A stretch of DNA of 64,000 bases, from positions 47,785-111,784 of the forward strand of contig WNNJ02000403.1 in NCBI GenBank assembly GCA_012934845.2, given 5' to 3'. This DNA comes from Pomphorhynchus laevis. Its lineage: Eukaryota; Acanthocephala; Palaeacanthocephala; Echinorhynchida; Pomphorhynchidae. The notes under the pieces were generated by a model. It searched no databases, was not told the DNA's origin, and saw only the letters and a program-made list of their open reading frames with translations. Below are positions 24,847-37,198 of this stretch, one piece after another (the stretch's first letter is position 1; every line of letters starts with the position of its first letter). A program made the position numbers and the translations under genes.

Positions 24847-27800
24847 ATGCCATGTAATGACAGTTATACAGCTGATATTCAAATAAAATGTGAAATATAT
24901 CTTAAATAATTTGAATAATTAATCATTTTCGCCGTACTCTACTAATTTGACGGTGAAAGTGCCTTTGTTCAAGATATGCATTTTTAAACTCGATGTAGTG
25001 ATTAAGGTGTTGATTATTATCGTTTCCCAAAACTTTAAGAATTCCGTTTAAAAAACTTTAATAAATCTTTACAGTTCTGTTTTAATAAAAAAATCATTTT
25101 TATATTATATTTTTAAGATCACCTCATACAAACCTAACACACTATTTAGAAATATCCCATGAATGTCTCTCCTTTATGACTTTATCATTATTTAACGATA
25201 CATTCTTTATTTGAAGTACATCTATTCGATAAATAGAGATCTATTGCATTCATGACTATCATTTGCATCACCTTGAATACTTGCTAATTGCATTGTGTGC
25301 GAAATATTTTCTTGAATTTGTTCGACTGCTCTGTCATAGTGTGTTCATTTGGCTTTTATACAGATCTCCGATATTTAAGACGATTCTCTAGTTTTCTAGC
25401 AATCAGGTCTATGTACTGCTTACACAATTTTTTACAATGTGCACCTTTCTCTCAGCTAGACAAATTTGACTTTTGAATGTCTGTGTTACAGATATTTATT
25501 TGAAACACATGGATGGAGGGCGATTGCATTTTGAACTTCCGAATATCGACACTTTTCTTCTCTAGGAATTCTACTTAATTGTGAATAAACCATAATATCC
25601 CGAAGTTTATAAAGTTTAAATATTAAGGCTATTTTTATATTAAAAATGCTATTTTTATATTAGAGATTTTATATTGAGGCTATTTTTAAGACTATTTATA
25701 TATCCGCTGCTGATATACCTTCAAAAGATGCATGTACATGCAACTACCAGAAAAGAGTTCCTCGTATTTTTAAACCTTTTGATCAGCTCCCCAAATCACT
25801 ATACGCCCTTTTTGTCGAATGGTTTGACGAAAATAGGCATGTAGCTCTCAATAGCTTTACGTTTATCAAGAAATAAAGGAACCCCCTCAGAATTTATAGG
25901 TTATTTCGTTGATCAAGTTGTAACGACATAGCAATGAAAGGTAAGGCATGAAAGGACGTTGCGGAATCGGAAACTGAAATCAAGTTTACTTAGCTAAAAG
26001 ATTACAGTTGCGAGAAAGTTGACACATTTTGATGCCTTGGGAATAGTATTGACTATCATCTTTAAACGATGTTTCAAAAGTTTAAATACAAAAATAATCT
26101 AACTGGAGTTCGATAAAAAAATTTTAGAATTAAGAATAATTTAACTTATTATTTAATATATTATATAAATTTAATTTATTATAATCTTATAATTGATTTT
26201 GATTTATTTATTCCTTATAAATAATTTAATAAGTTTAAATAGTTAGTTTATACTTAATATAATCAGTATATATACTGATTATATCAGTATGTATATTACA
26301 TATTATAATAATATATGCTATAATAATATTATATAATATATAATATTATTATATATTACAAAGAAAAGGTTTTTTAAGTGGAAAATGTGACTATCAGTCA
26401 CTTACAAGCCCACTAAAATGACAAAAAAATTATATAAATTAGGATTCCTTAGAAATGTAAATAAACATTTTTTAAATTGTACATATGAAGATGATGCAGT
26501 AACATTTGAGGGAAGATTGTTCCACAGTTTAGGCCTGCAATCGAGTATTATCGATGCGCGGTGAGCGAAAAATGACGTGGAAGATATAATCAGTATATAT
26601 TATATAATATATATAATATTATTATATATATTATATAATATATAATAGTAAATATTAATATATAATATATTATAATATATAATATATCTTTTATATCGAA
26701 TATCCTACGCAATCTATCATGAATTGTATTAAAATAGGGATTCGTAATCAGTTTGATTTCATTGCTATCTATAAACTTTGTAATTTATGTTCTATTAACA
26801 TGTAAATTATTAATTTGTTTAAAAATTTGTAAAATTTCAAACTTTAAATATTTTTATTTTTAAGAATTTTAAGTTTGGTCTGTATAATTTAGCTTTTTAA
26901 AACAGTTTCAAGTAATTCAACTTCTGAATGGAAATATATCAAAAATCTGTCATCTCGCCGCGCACACTGACTTTGTTTTCCATTTCAAAGTGCTTTTCAA
27001 TAGACTAAAGCCGTTGCAGTTTTATTTTCGAGCCTAAAATTTTTATAGACGTTGTAACCTTTTGAAATTAATGATATTTAACGTTTATTGCGAATTTTTA
27101 AATTATTAATTCTTTGCTCTTTATTTGACAAGAAATTATTTGATATTGCAAATATATAATATTGATCCAATCATTATATATAGTTTGATCAATATGTTCA
27201 TCATGGTACATAATTGATATTTGCAGAATAACCAATATTAAATTGGTTAATTGGTCCAATTGGGTAGTTCACACACGTTTCTCTTGAATTCGTGGACTTC
27301 GCGAAACTCTGAACACAATGATCAGACAAAGAATATCATGGTGAAAATATTGATTCAATAGTTACTCGTTGATCATTAATATATTAATCAACTTTTAATT
27401 AATGGTATTTATTAACATGTAATTAATATATAATTACCAACAATTGATCACACTAATCGAGGGTGTAAACTTTTTAAATAAATGAGATAAAATACAAATA
27501 ATTAAAAAAACTAAAAACATTTAAACTTAGATAATTTGGATTATTAATAATTGGTGTATTATACCTACCGATTTAGCAATATAATCGATGAATTAATCGA
27601 TTGGATATTTAATCGAGAGTATGTCTATATTCATTAACTTATTAATTGTTTGTTTTTCGAAAAATAGACAAAGATTTGTTAACTTTCTATTAAAATTAAA
27701 GTATGTATCTACAGTATCGACGGTATGTATAAATTCATCTACATTTTAATTATTTTTGAATAATACAAATAGATTAAGATTTGTTCACTTTTAATCAGAA

Positions 27801-29270
27801 TTAAAATGATTTATTTTGTATTATACATTGTATTTTAACCCTTGTTTATAAATCTTATATCCTCAGATTTAATACACGTGTAGACGGATGTACACATATG
27901 GTGTACACTTATGAGTTATAATCGCAGTTTTAAAATCTACGAATTTCTTGTTTAAAAGTAGCTTAAATTAGCTGATAGTGGTATGTGCGATCAAAACCAC
28001 AAAAATACTCGTTATATAGCTATATGTAGTCACAATTTGTAGTTCACACCGCTACAATCACTGCCAGCTATTATAGCTGACACTAATTTCTGTCGAAAAA
28101 AGTACGAGATTTTTAATTAATGGTTTTGATCTGATTTTGCATTAAATGTTTAAGACAATGAATGGTAATAAGGGCAATTGGAAGTTAGTTATCCCTACGA
28201 GCACACTACCAAATCGGTAGATTATTCATAGTTGGTTTCTTAAAATATTAAAATAATAAAATAATTTCTTATTTTATTATTCATCTCGATGTTTAAACAC
28301 ACTGAACAAGAGCACATCGAACGTATCATTGGACAATAAATCCATATGTTTAAATTAATATACTGCATTTTTCCTTTATGATGACTGTGTGACGCAGTCG
28401 AAAATTCAAATAAAATGTTATTTTCTTGCAATAATACAAGGAATTATACAATTATACTTTAAGTTTATATAAAATATATATTAATTAATTGAAAAATTAT
28501 TATAATCAAATTTTAATATTATAATAGATGATATTCTATTTATTGATATGTTATTGATATTTATTGACATATCTTTAGGCGATTTGTAATAAGCTCGTAA
28601 TCAGTATATTGACGGTTAAATGTTGACTTGTAATATTCATTAAAAATATAAATACATATAATAAGTTTAATCAAATATTTAAAATATAATATTTCTTATA
28701 AGAAATATTTTGCAGCTCTTATTCTATGTAGTAAATATTCAATTTGTATAGATTTTTACGCATTTTAATGCACATTGCCAAATCTCCTTCTTCATCTCTT
28801 TTATAAAATTTTATTCAATTAATATTTTCTTAAATTGTGTCCAATTAATTCTATTCTTTTTATCTATTCATATGTGCATGTTAAAATTTTAAATATCATT
28901 TTTAAATTTTATGACTCATTATCGTCTTACATGTTTACAACGTATTAACAGATTTATCATAATGAATCAAACAAATTCATAAAAGAGCTACGAAAGAAAA
29001 GAACTGAACATAGCAGCTTTCATCTGAGAAGTAATTTCGTTATTTTAGGATCTAACGGTAAATAACCAGTTAGAGATATGGGAAGATCTCTAACTGAGAT
29101 CTTCCCATATGGTAAAGAGATCCTGATTTATTTATGTTATGTTCGCAACACTATATTACGATTTATTTATCGAAAATACTTGCAATTTATATAATAAATA
29201 ATTATATAATATATATATCATTGTAATAGTATATTACGATGATAAATAGCTCCAAACATTAAACTTTGTT
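24847..29270. other. Mostly featureless AT-rich interval
   Basis: Contains two short open frames that read like coding sequence but are not recognised. 25699-25876 has no ATG start and includes PKSLYALFVEWFDENRHVAL. 26418-26567 has an ATG start and 49 codons including FLNCTYEDDAVTFEGRLFHS. A dense TATA tract lies at 26270-26350 and 26585-26700. A short near-palindrome with GATCTCTAACTGAGATC at its centre lies at 29070-29110. Nothing else is supported. Confidence 0.4.
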
Positions 29271-29275
29271 GCAGG

Positions 29276-29411
29276 TGGGACTACATGTTTTCCAATGCTG
29301 CAATATATTTAGCAAAATTGTTATTTTTAAGATTTCACCTGCTAGAGGAATTAGAGTTAATTGAAATTAAGAAGAAAATATGTAATTTGCACGATAAAAT
29401 AAAATTGTAGT
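29276..29411 (+). CDS. Possible terminal exon of an unassigned gene
   Basis: After a good acceptor (TTTGTTGCAG at 29265-29274) an open frame reads WDYMFSNAAIYLAKLLFLRF and then LLEELELIEIKKKICNLHDK before a stop at 29411. Upstream, 28952-29035 follows another acceptor (TTAACAG) and reads ESNKFIKELRKKRTEHSSFH. Both have charged, helix-like composition unlike the flanking intron-type DNA. I do not recognise the protein. It could be the 3' end of a small gene between ORP9 and COX6C, or chance. Confidence 0.3.
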
Positions 29412-29552
29412 TTTGTTCTATTTAATAAAATGTGAGTGTTTTTTCTAAATTTAATTATAAGCATGTATTTAACGTTACAATACCGTTAAATGATTTAATG
29501 TTTATAAATAAACAATTATATAAAAATGTGTATTATCTTATACTTTTTTGAG

Positions 29553-29746
29553 ATGAGCAATCAAATAATCAATAATTCAAATAAAAAAGTATTTGAAAGA
29601 CCGCCAGAAGCCCTCCTACGTGGTCCTTTAGCCTATAACTTTAAACGTGCTGCATTGTGGATATTCATTATTCCACTATCAATTGCTTATTCATACAAAT
29701 ATTTTGTAGCTGACAAACGAAAGCAAAAATATGAAGACTTTTGGAA
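29553..29746 (+). CDS. COX6C: Cytochrome c oxidase subunit 6C, exon 1
   Basis: Nuclear-encoded single-span subunit of complex IV in the inner mitochondrial membrane. The preferred start is the ATG at 29553; an in-frame ATG at 29526 would add nine residues. The exon encodes a short polar N-terminus, LRGPLAYNFKRAALWIF, a membrane segment of about 18 residues, then YKYFVADKRKQKYEDFW. Human COX6C has [20 protein letters not shown] then FRVADQRKKAYADFYRNYD. The donor GTAAGT at 29747 cuts codon 65 in phase 2. The next exon is nearly 3 kb away because of inserted mobile DNA. Confidence 0.9.
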
Positions 29747-30169
29747 GTAAGTTTTTAAAATTAGCTCAAAATTGAAAAGGAGTATCATCACCTTTGATGT
29801 TTTCAATATTTTGTTATTTGGCACTTTTGTGGCTAAATAAAAATAAAAATAAAAATAATAGTAAAACAATATATGAATATGCTACATTACATTATTATAT
29901 TATTATATCATTATTATATCATTATATTATTATATCATTATTATGTTATTATATTATTGATATTTATTATAAAATAATATTCAGTGTTTGCTCTATTGCT
30001 TAGTTTTTACATTTGACATTGCTTTCTAATATAAAAATTTTAATAACAATTTGATATAAGCTCAAACACATTTTGGACTTTACTTTATTATAACTTAAAA
30101 GAAAATATTGAATATTTTGTATGATACTAGCTTAGACATATAACTGGTACAATTAAAATCGATATTGAC

Positions 30170-30880
30170 AAACCTGACCGCCGTTCAATATTGATATCAC
30201 AAACATATATTTTTATTAAGTTAAAATAAAAATTGAAATTGAAAATAAAAGTCAATTTTTATGAATTGACTAATAGATAAAATACTATATATAATAATAA
30301 GGATTAGAGGTCATCTGGATAAACTACTATGTTATAAGGTTTCAACCCCTATTTCTCGACCCAAAATAGCATAGACGTAAAATACGCGCTAATGACGTAT
30401 TTCATCTAATGAAATTTGATTATCTAATTTAACTTTTTCTAATAGATATTTAAAATTATCAGAAAAAGAAAAAAAATCCATTAAACTGGATTACAAATTA
30501 GCAGGAAAATAATGTCGTATCAAAAATACAGTTTTAGTATTTCTGACAGTTGTTGTTATATATCAAGGAAAACAAAGTTCACAGGTCAATAATAACTTGT
30601 CAGTTGAACAAATCAAATCATATAACTGAGTCTACGTATTTTATATAATATATAAATAAAGATAAATAATGAATAATTTTATAAAATTTTATAGAATTTA
30701 TATTTAAATCAAGTTAAAATAAAAAATTGAAATTTAAGATAAAAGACAATTTTTATGAATTGATTAATAAATAACAGACGATGTATAAGAATAAGGATTA
30801 GAGGTCATCAGTAGAACCTGCTATGTTATCAGGTTCGGCTCCTATTTCCGAATAGGGGATAAAAAATTTTTATTTAAATT
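30170..30880 (-). mobile_element. Naiad tandem pseudo-LTR remnant
   Basis: Two 3' UTR copies in tandem on the - strand: the first carries a diverged structured block at about 30290-30440, the second at about 30760-30850. Between them are a 3'-terminal motif (30617-30638) and a ~115-bp piece of element 5' UTR (about 30500-30616) that also occurs at 57290-57394. The order, partial copy then start of next copy, is the pseudo-LTR arrangement of Penelope-like elements with the interior lost. It lies in the COX6C intron. Confidence 0.7.
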
Positions 30881-31460
30881 TATTTTCTTAAAATTCGTTA
30901 TTTAAGAAACAAAATAATGAATCTCTTATATGTGGCAGTATTCAGTAAAACGAAGCAATATTTATTCTGTAATAATATTGATACAATTACTGTGAACTTA
31001 TCAGCCCATTATTGGGCCGCTAGATGCCAGTCGATTACGTAATAAGCTGGCACCTATGGCCAATTAGCCTCTTCGTGAAGCGACCTATGCAACGTCTGTT
31101 CGACATTAGTCGATTGGCGACTAAATAATTGGATGGCTTGCATCAGACGTAGGGATAGTCCTTTTACATACTATCTCAGATCTAGACGATAACTCCAACG
31201 ACGGATTGGACAATGGACGAAAAGGCAGAATAGAGTCAGTGAGGCTTCTTTCCTTACAGTTACGATGTTGGATCATCAAAGGTTATCGGGAACGGGAGAT
31301 ATCCAAACAAAATAAATCACTCAGGTGACTACAATGTCAGATTGGACAATGGACGAAAAGGCGGAAGAGAGTCACGGATGCCTGTAAAATTAAAATTAGC
31401 AGAAAAATAATGTCGTATCAATAATGCATAGTTTGGTGTTTCTAACACAGTTTCGTGAGC
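30490..31460. repeat. Direct repeats in COX6C intron
   Basis: A ~65-bp stretch containing AATAATGTCGTATCA and GTTTCTAACAC or its variants occurs near 30490-30555 and again near 31385-31455. Separately GATTGGACAATGGACGAAAA occurs at about 31204 and 31337. The intervening 30995-31330 region is less AT-rich and includes CAGCCCATTATTGGGC; it may be another insertion, family not recognised. Confidence 0.55.
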
Positions 31461-31723
31461 AATGAATTTTAGTGACGTGAATGTTGAATTTGGCGACTTG
31501 CAAGACAAGGAACAATTGAATTTTTGAACACTGTTTTCTCGAACATTCTGATACATCGTTTTTCTTTTATTCTGATACATCGTATCGTATTTATTTGTTG
31601 AATTGCAAATATTGATTTATTTATTTTTTTGTATACTTAAATTCATGTCTTTATAGATATTTCAGTATATATACTGAATTTCTCACAGGATTACAAAAGG
31701 AATGCGTCATTTTATAAATTTTT

Positions 31724-32175
31724 ATTGCGAAAAATCGCTTGGAACTGTGGTTCAGGAGCCAAAGCTGACTACGATTGATCTTTAATCCGTATTTGCTGCT
31801 AAATAACTGGGCTTTGGTGACTGGAATTCAGTGCCCTCGTAATCAACGGATACGCATTTGTGCCTTATATAACGAATAACTAGAAGGTCCACACACGCAA
31901 CAAGCCAGTAAAAACGCTTTCCGCACCTGAGTTTCGTATAGCATCGTGAGGAATTGCTGGTGTCTTTATAGTTATCACAAAAGCAGTCGAAACGCAACCT
32001 AACCACTTCATTCGACTGACGATGACTGCTGAATGGTTAAGAACGTCTCGGTGTGATACATTAGGCTGATGGAGCTGATAATCGAAGTTCAGTTTGTTAG
32101 CAGCAAATATGGATTAAAGATCAATCGTAACCAGCTTTGGCTCCTGGACCACAGTTTTAAGCGATTTTTCGCAAT
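31724..32175. mobile_element. MITE-like element with 79-bp terminal inverted repeats
   Basis: ATTGCGAAAAATCGCTTGGA at 31724 is mirrored by its complement ending at 32175 (TTTTAAGCGATTTTTCGCAA, then T). The arms extend about 79 bp (31724-31802 and 32097-32175). The 450-bp interior has open frames on the - strand, but no transposase was recognised. A second, partial copy without the left arm lies at 32228-32515 and repeats the interior with about 90% identity, then ends in the same terminus. Both are in the COX6C intron. Confidence 0.8.
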
Positions 32176-32227
32176 AACAATTATAGGATTCCTTAATCAC
32201 AGGATTTATTTTGGAATCCTGTGAGAA

Positions 32228-32515
32228 ATTCAGTGCCCTCGTAATCAACGGGTACGCATTTATGCCTTATATAATGAATAACTAGAAGGTCCACACGCAA
32301 CAAGGCAGTAAAAACGCTTTCTGCACCTAAGCTTCGTATAGCATCGTGAGGAATTGATGGTGTCTTTATAGTTATCACAAAAGCAGTCGAAACGCAACCT
32401 AACCACTTCATTCGACTGACGATGACTGCTGGGTGCTTAATAACGTCTCGGTGTGATACATTAGGTTGATGGAACTGATAATCGAAGACCACAGTTTCAA
32501 GCGATTTTTCGCAAT
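32228..32515. mobile_element. Partial second copy of the MITE-like element
   Basis: Interior sequence from CAGTGCCCTCGTAATCAACG onward matches 31829-32088 with scattered substitutions, then joins straight to the terminal CAAGCGATTTTTCGCAAT. The left arm is missing. An inverted pair (AATCCTGTGAGAAATT at 32215 against AATTTCTCACAGGATT at 31676) suggests rearrangement with the neighbouring copy. Confidence 0.75.
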
Positions 32516-32697
32516 AACAATATATGCATATATATAACTTGCAATAATAAAGAAAACTTTTTTATATCATGTCTATAAAACCATCATTAACTATTTTTTT
32601 TGTAAATAATTTGGTATACGTAGATCCAGTTACCTGATCTGATTTATCATTTCATAGTAATGGTTTTCTTAAATTCTCTATATTTTGTTTTTAATAG

Positions 32698-32857
32698 GAT
32701 ATACGATTTTGAACGGGACTTTCGTCGAATGCGAAACGCGGGAGTTTTCCAATCCGTGCAACCCGAAAAGGACACGGTTAAGCCTGATTTTGTGCAAGCA
32801 TACGAAAAAGAAATTGACGAGGCCATTTCTAAGTTTGAACATCAAAACCAAGTCTGA
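32698..32857 (+). CDS. COX6C: Cytochrome c oxidase subunit 6C, exon 2
   Basis: Follows acceptor TTTTTAATAG at 32697 and joins exon 1 in phase 2, giving EDFWK-IYDFERDFRRMRNAG then VFQSV, against human [20 protein letters not shown]. The human protein ends there after one more residue. This one continues for about 31 residues (PEKDTVKPDFVQAYEKEIDE, AISKFEHQNQV) to a stop at 32857, an acidic, probably helical tail. The whole product would be about 117 residues against 75 in human. Confidence 0.9.
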
Positions 32858-33550
32858 TTTTTTTCTGATGAAGTGCATTTTTAGAATTTATTTTTTTGCC
32901 TATTTAACTTTATGCATCAATAATTATCGTTATCTTTATTTTTTAAGTGCTCACGATCAATTTGACAGACAAAAATTATTTTGTAGTTCATTACTCTTGT
33001 TATTATTCATATGAATTATTATTACTCTTGTTATTATTCATATGTTGCCTTATTGAATTGCGATATTTCGTTTATTCCGTCATGTGAAAAACATGACATT
33101 TGACAGATTATATAATTCGATTGTAAATATAAGATATCAATTTACAGCTTAAAACTTAAAATTAAATAAAAGAATTTTGTCCAAACAGCAGTTTTCGGAA
33201 TGCATCGTTTGTTCAAACAGTTATGTCCAAAGCTTACATTCTGTCTAGAATAAAATCCTAGGGTATTTTTGACATATACATTTTTTAATGAGATATTACA
33301 ATTTCGACAAAATATTTGATTATGGTACATAATTACCTTATGAAAATTTAAATGGCCATACATACTGTTACTGGAAAATTATAAATTAATAAATATCAAA
33401 CTTCTATATATATTAATTAAATAATAAATAAATTTATTTATTTATTATAAATTAATAAATATCGAACTTCGATTTATATAACGTTAAATATATATAAAAA
33501 TATTTTAAATAATATTAAATTAAAAATAATATATTAAAATAACATTGATA

Positions 33551-35890
33551 AATTAAATCAGCTACCTGAGTCTACGTATTGTTATATAATTATAAAATAA
33601 ACAAAACATAATAATGCTAAATCAAAATTTAATAATTAAATAATAAAATTAATAATTGTTTTTAGATTTTCAATAATTTAAATCAAGTTAAAAAATAAAA
33701 TTTAAAATAAATGTCATTTTTATGAATTGACTAATAAATAACAGACTTTGTATCAGAATAAGAATTAGAGGTCATCAGGAGGAACTGCTATGCTATCAGG
33801 TTTCGGCCCCTAACTCCTCTACCCAACATAGCAGCGGGGCCAAATACATGCTAATGATGTATTTCCTCTGAAATAACTATCTAGTATCTTATTCTAATGC
33901 AAAGTATATTATTTATTATTCATCCATAAAAATTTGCCACTTAAGAGTTTAAATTTATTCTTTATATTATTGTGTTGATTTATATATTTTACTATTTTCT
34001 GCTTGATGTTATTTTTATAGTAACCTAGTTTAAAATATGTATCTATTAAATTATTTAAATGATTTTGAAGAAAGCCAATATCATTACATACTGTTGCAAT
34101 TCTTAAAATTTCATTATTTAATGTATTAAACTTTATATTAAATGGTATGCATGAATGCTCATGCAAAACTATGTTTCTTGTAAATTTAAATATGCTATCT
34201 TTACGATATAAATTAATAGTAGTTTTAGTTAATGTTAATTTAATGTTCATATCTATATATACACCTTCGTTATCATTAATATTGGTTTTGTTAAGAATAA
34301 GGCTTTCTGGATAAATGTGCTCACTAATTGAATAAAAATTATTAGAATTAAATACACATATATCATCAATGTATCGAAACATATATTTCATATATTTATA
34401 TTGTTTAGATTTAGTTTTTACACAGTTATGAACAAATTCATATTCTATAAAGCTTAAAAACAAGTCAGCTATAGTTGGGCTACTATTACCACACATTGAA
34501 ACACCTTTTACTTGTCTAAATATAGATGTCTCTACTTTTAAATAATTTTGATTTATCAAAATATTTAAGGATTCTATTAATTCAATTTTATCCATATATT
34601 TATATTTATTTGATGGTTTAATTTTTGTTAGATAGGCGTTATAATTATTATAACATATATATGTATATATTTTTCCGAATATAAGTTTAATTAATTTTAC
34701 TAACGCTTCTTTAATATCTACTAAATCTAGATTTGTATAAAGCGTACTAAAATCGTATGTATATATTTTGAAATTTTATTCATTTTGTCTGTTCTAAAAA
34801 TTCTTTTGTAGAATTAATACTGAAATAGCGTTTTATACCAGTATTAATTTCGATTACCTTGCAATATTTTTTAAAATGTGCTTTAATTACTTTAAGTATT
34901 TTATTCATATAGACAGAAAGTGGTTTTAATGCACATTTAAACGAACTACATATGAACCCAGGTTTTATTGGATTTTTATGTAATTTTGGATTTTAATATA
35001 ATATATGTATAGATTTATTATCTGATTCAACCTTTATACCCTTCTTATTCATTATGGAACAATGACTTGTAATAATTGTTTCTAAACTTAACTCACTACG
35101 TTCATATGTTGGATTTACATTTAAATCATTAGAATTAACCTCTTTCATTAGTATATCATAATAAAGCTTTTTCCATATGAAGACAAAGTTATTACTAGCT
35201 TTATTTATAGTTGCTATTATATAGTTATCCTTTAATTTAGTAAGTTCTTTATACATATCTTTATTAATTTTATCTTTCCTTTTATAATTGTTTGTTATTT
35301 TCATTTTATTTTTAATTTTATCAAATATATAATCTTTCCAAATTTTTATCTTAGATATATTCGAGCTTTCACTATTAATCAGCTTACTAAAGTAATCATT
35401 TAAGTTATTATATAACGAATTGTAAATTTTATTTTTGTCGTTGTTATTATAATGGTTATACCCTTTTGATAGCAGCTTTCTTAATTCACAATTTTCAATT
35501 AATTCTAGATTATGGGTACATATATGTTCATTTATTTTATCGAAACTAAGACTTTTACAATTGCATTCTGTTTCCATTATGTTTCTAATATTATCGTTTT
35601 ATATTGATTTTAATTCTTTTTTTTATAATTACAAATTTTTCGTCCTAATGGTGGTAGGAGTTTATACCTTATTTTAGGAATATATTTACTTAAATCTGAC
35701 CCTATTATTTCTTTACTTTTAGAATTATTTAAAAGTTTGGCTATATTTATGTTATCTATACATTTATTAATGAAGTTTATGGTTAATGTATATTTTCTAT
35801 TGTTATTATTTACATTTATTGTACGATTATAGTATTTTGTATTACAATAACTGTCTATTATAAAACTTAGCCTATCATAGTCGTTATTAT
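33551..35890 (-). mobile_element. Naiad Penelope-like retroelement, 5'-truncated copy
   Basis: About 2.3 kb on the - strand. The 3' end is at the ATCAGCTACCTGAGTCTACG motif (33558); the structured block is at 33748-33902. RT coding spans 33909-34595 (MCGNSSPTIADLF, FRYIDDICVF) and 34993-35577, which starts METECNCKSLSF with the CxC linker motif. The frame beyond 35577 continues into the end of the EN-RT linker and stops matching near 35890, so the GIY-YIG domain is absent. A few breaks interrupt the coding part. No - strand host gene is involved; it lies between COX6C and the thioredoxin-fold gene. Confidence 0.9.
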
Positions 35891-36123
35891 TTTATTAATA
35901 TTTATTAATAAAATAATAAACTATTGAGCATAGTTTATTTAATAGAGCGTTTTTAATTTTAGTTCAGCGAGTACTCTTCTATTATGTACATCTTGTAAAG
36001 ATAAATACGGATCGACTTACTAAGCACGAACCTCGAATTCATAATTTTATTATAAGAAATTTTAAGTAAACTATTTCCATGGCAACTAGAATATAAATTG
36101 TGATATTCAAAAATGTAAAAATA

Positions 36124-36846
36124 ATGCAGCCATTGTTAGGCAAAAATAAAGACACTACAGATAAAACAAATACCGCAACAGCATTAACAACAACTGGCGG
36201 TGGTGGGCAACGACAGGCAACTAAAACAGGTGGTCACAGGAAATTTAAAACGGTCTCTGATATTGAAGGTAGTAGAAACACGCTTCTAGCCGGTGTGTTA
36301 AGCGACCGCTACAAATCTCACCCAGCACAATCAAAATTCAATCTTAATATACCTTCAGCTTATCCAAGGAAATTAGCTCCATATACACCAGGAAGTAGCG
36401 ATATCTCTACTGCTTTAAGGGATGTTGGTGGTAAGTTGCAGAGCGTTGATGAATTTAAGTCCACACCGATTGCATCGACTTTATCCTACTTACCCTCGAA
36501 TGCAGAACTAATCAGAACTTTGAAGGATCAGGGTAAAGTTACACAGTACTTAAAATCAAACACGATGACATTTCTTTGTTTTTGCGCTTCCTGGAATCAG
36601 CCACAGTCAAGAGATCTAGAACATCTACTTATTCAAGTCGCTGAAAATTTGCAATCATCAATTAATGTATGCCTGGTAGACGTAAGCCGGGCACATTGGC
36701 TCACAGAGCGATTTCGAATATCAATAATACCAACCTTGATTGTGGTCCGCCAGAAAAGCGTCCTTTTAAGAATGGAAGGACTTTTTAAATCGAATGTTGA
36801 TCATACAACAACGATGTTAAATCAGTTTATTTCGTTTCATTTGTGA
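36124..36846 (+). CDS. Thioredoxin-fold protein without CxxC
   Basis: An intronless 240-residue frame. I chose the ATG at 36124; the frame stays open only a few codons upstream and no other ATG occurs. Residues 1-125 look disordered and basic (GGGGQRQATKTGGHRKFKT). From about 140 the sequence reads as a thioredoxin fold: LKSNTMTFLCFCASW, then NQPQ exactly where thioredoxins have CGPC, a helix (RDLEHLLIQVAENL), CLVDVSRAHWLTERFRI, and SIIPTLIVV with the cis-proline. With both active-site cysteines replaced it should not be an oxidoreductase; a binding or scaffold role is inferred. I do not recognise the orthologue. Compact structure and no introns could indicate an old retrocopy, but the frame is intact. 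Confidence 0.75.
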   Translation: MQPLLGKNKDTTDKTNTATALTTTGGGGQRQATKTGGHRKFKTVSDIEGSRNTLLAGVLSDRYKSHPAQSKFNLNIPSAYPRKLAPYTPGSSDISTALRDVGGKLQSVDEFKSTPIASTLSYLPSNAELIRTLKDQGKVTQYLKSNTMTFLCFCASWNQPQSRDLEHLLIQVAENLQSSINVCLVDVSRAHWLTERFRISIIPTLIVVRQKSVLLRMEGLFKSNVDHTTTMLNQFISFHL

Positions 36847-37198
36847 ATAAGCTTCTAAAATATGAAAATAAAAATTTGAAGTTTAATGTACACCCTCATT
36901 CATTCGAGGTTCAAAATTTACGACAAAGCACACTCGACAATTTTTCCTCTCGTAGTTTCGTCAATGTTGTGAATTTTTAGGTCATTAATTTTGCTAAAAT
37001 ACATTTAAAAAATATTATTTGATGTAAAATATTAAAATATATTAAATATTAATATTATAAATATTAGAATAATGTATAATATAGTTAATGTAAATTTAAA
37101 ATATTACTGATAAATAATTTTAATTAATGCCAGTTAATTTAAAATAAAAAATGGTAAACATAAAAGATACGATATAACTGTATTTATAAAAATATATA

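Noticed and set aside
32685-33014. 109-codon frame overlapping COX6C exon 2
   Set aside because: Shadow of the real exon in another frame followed by AT-rich sequence.
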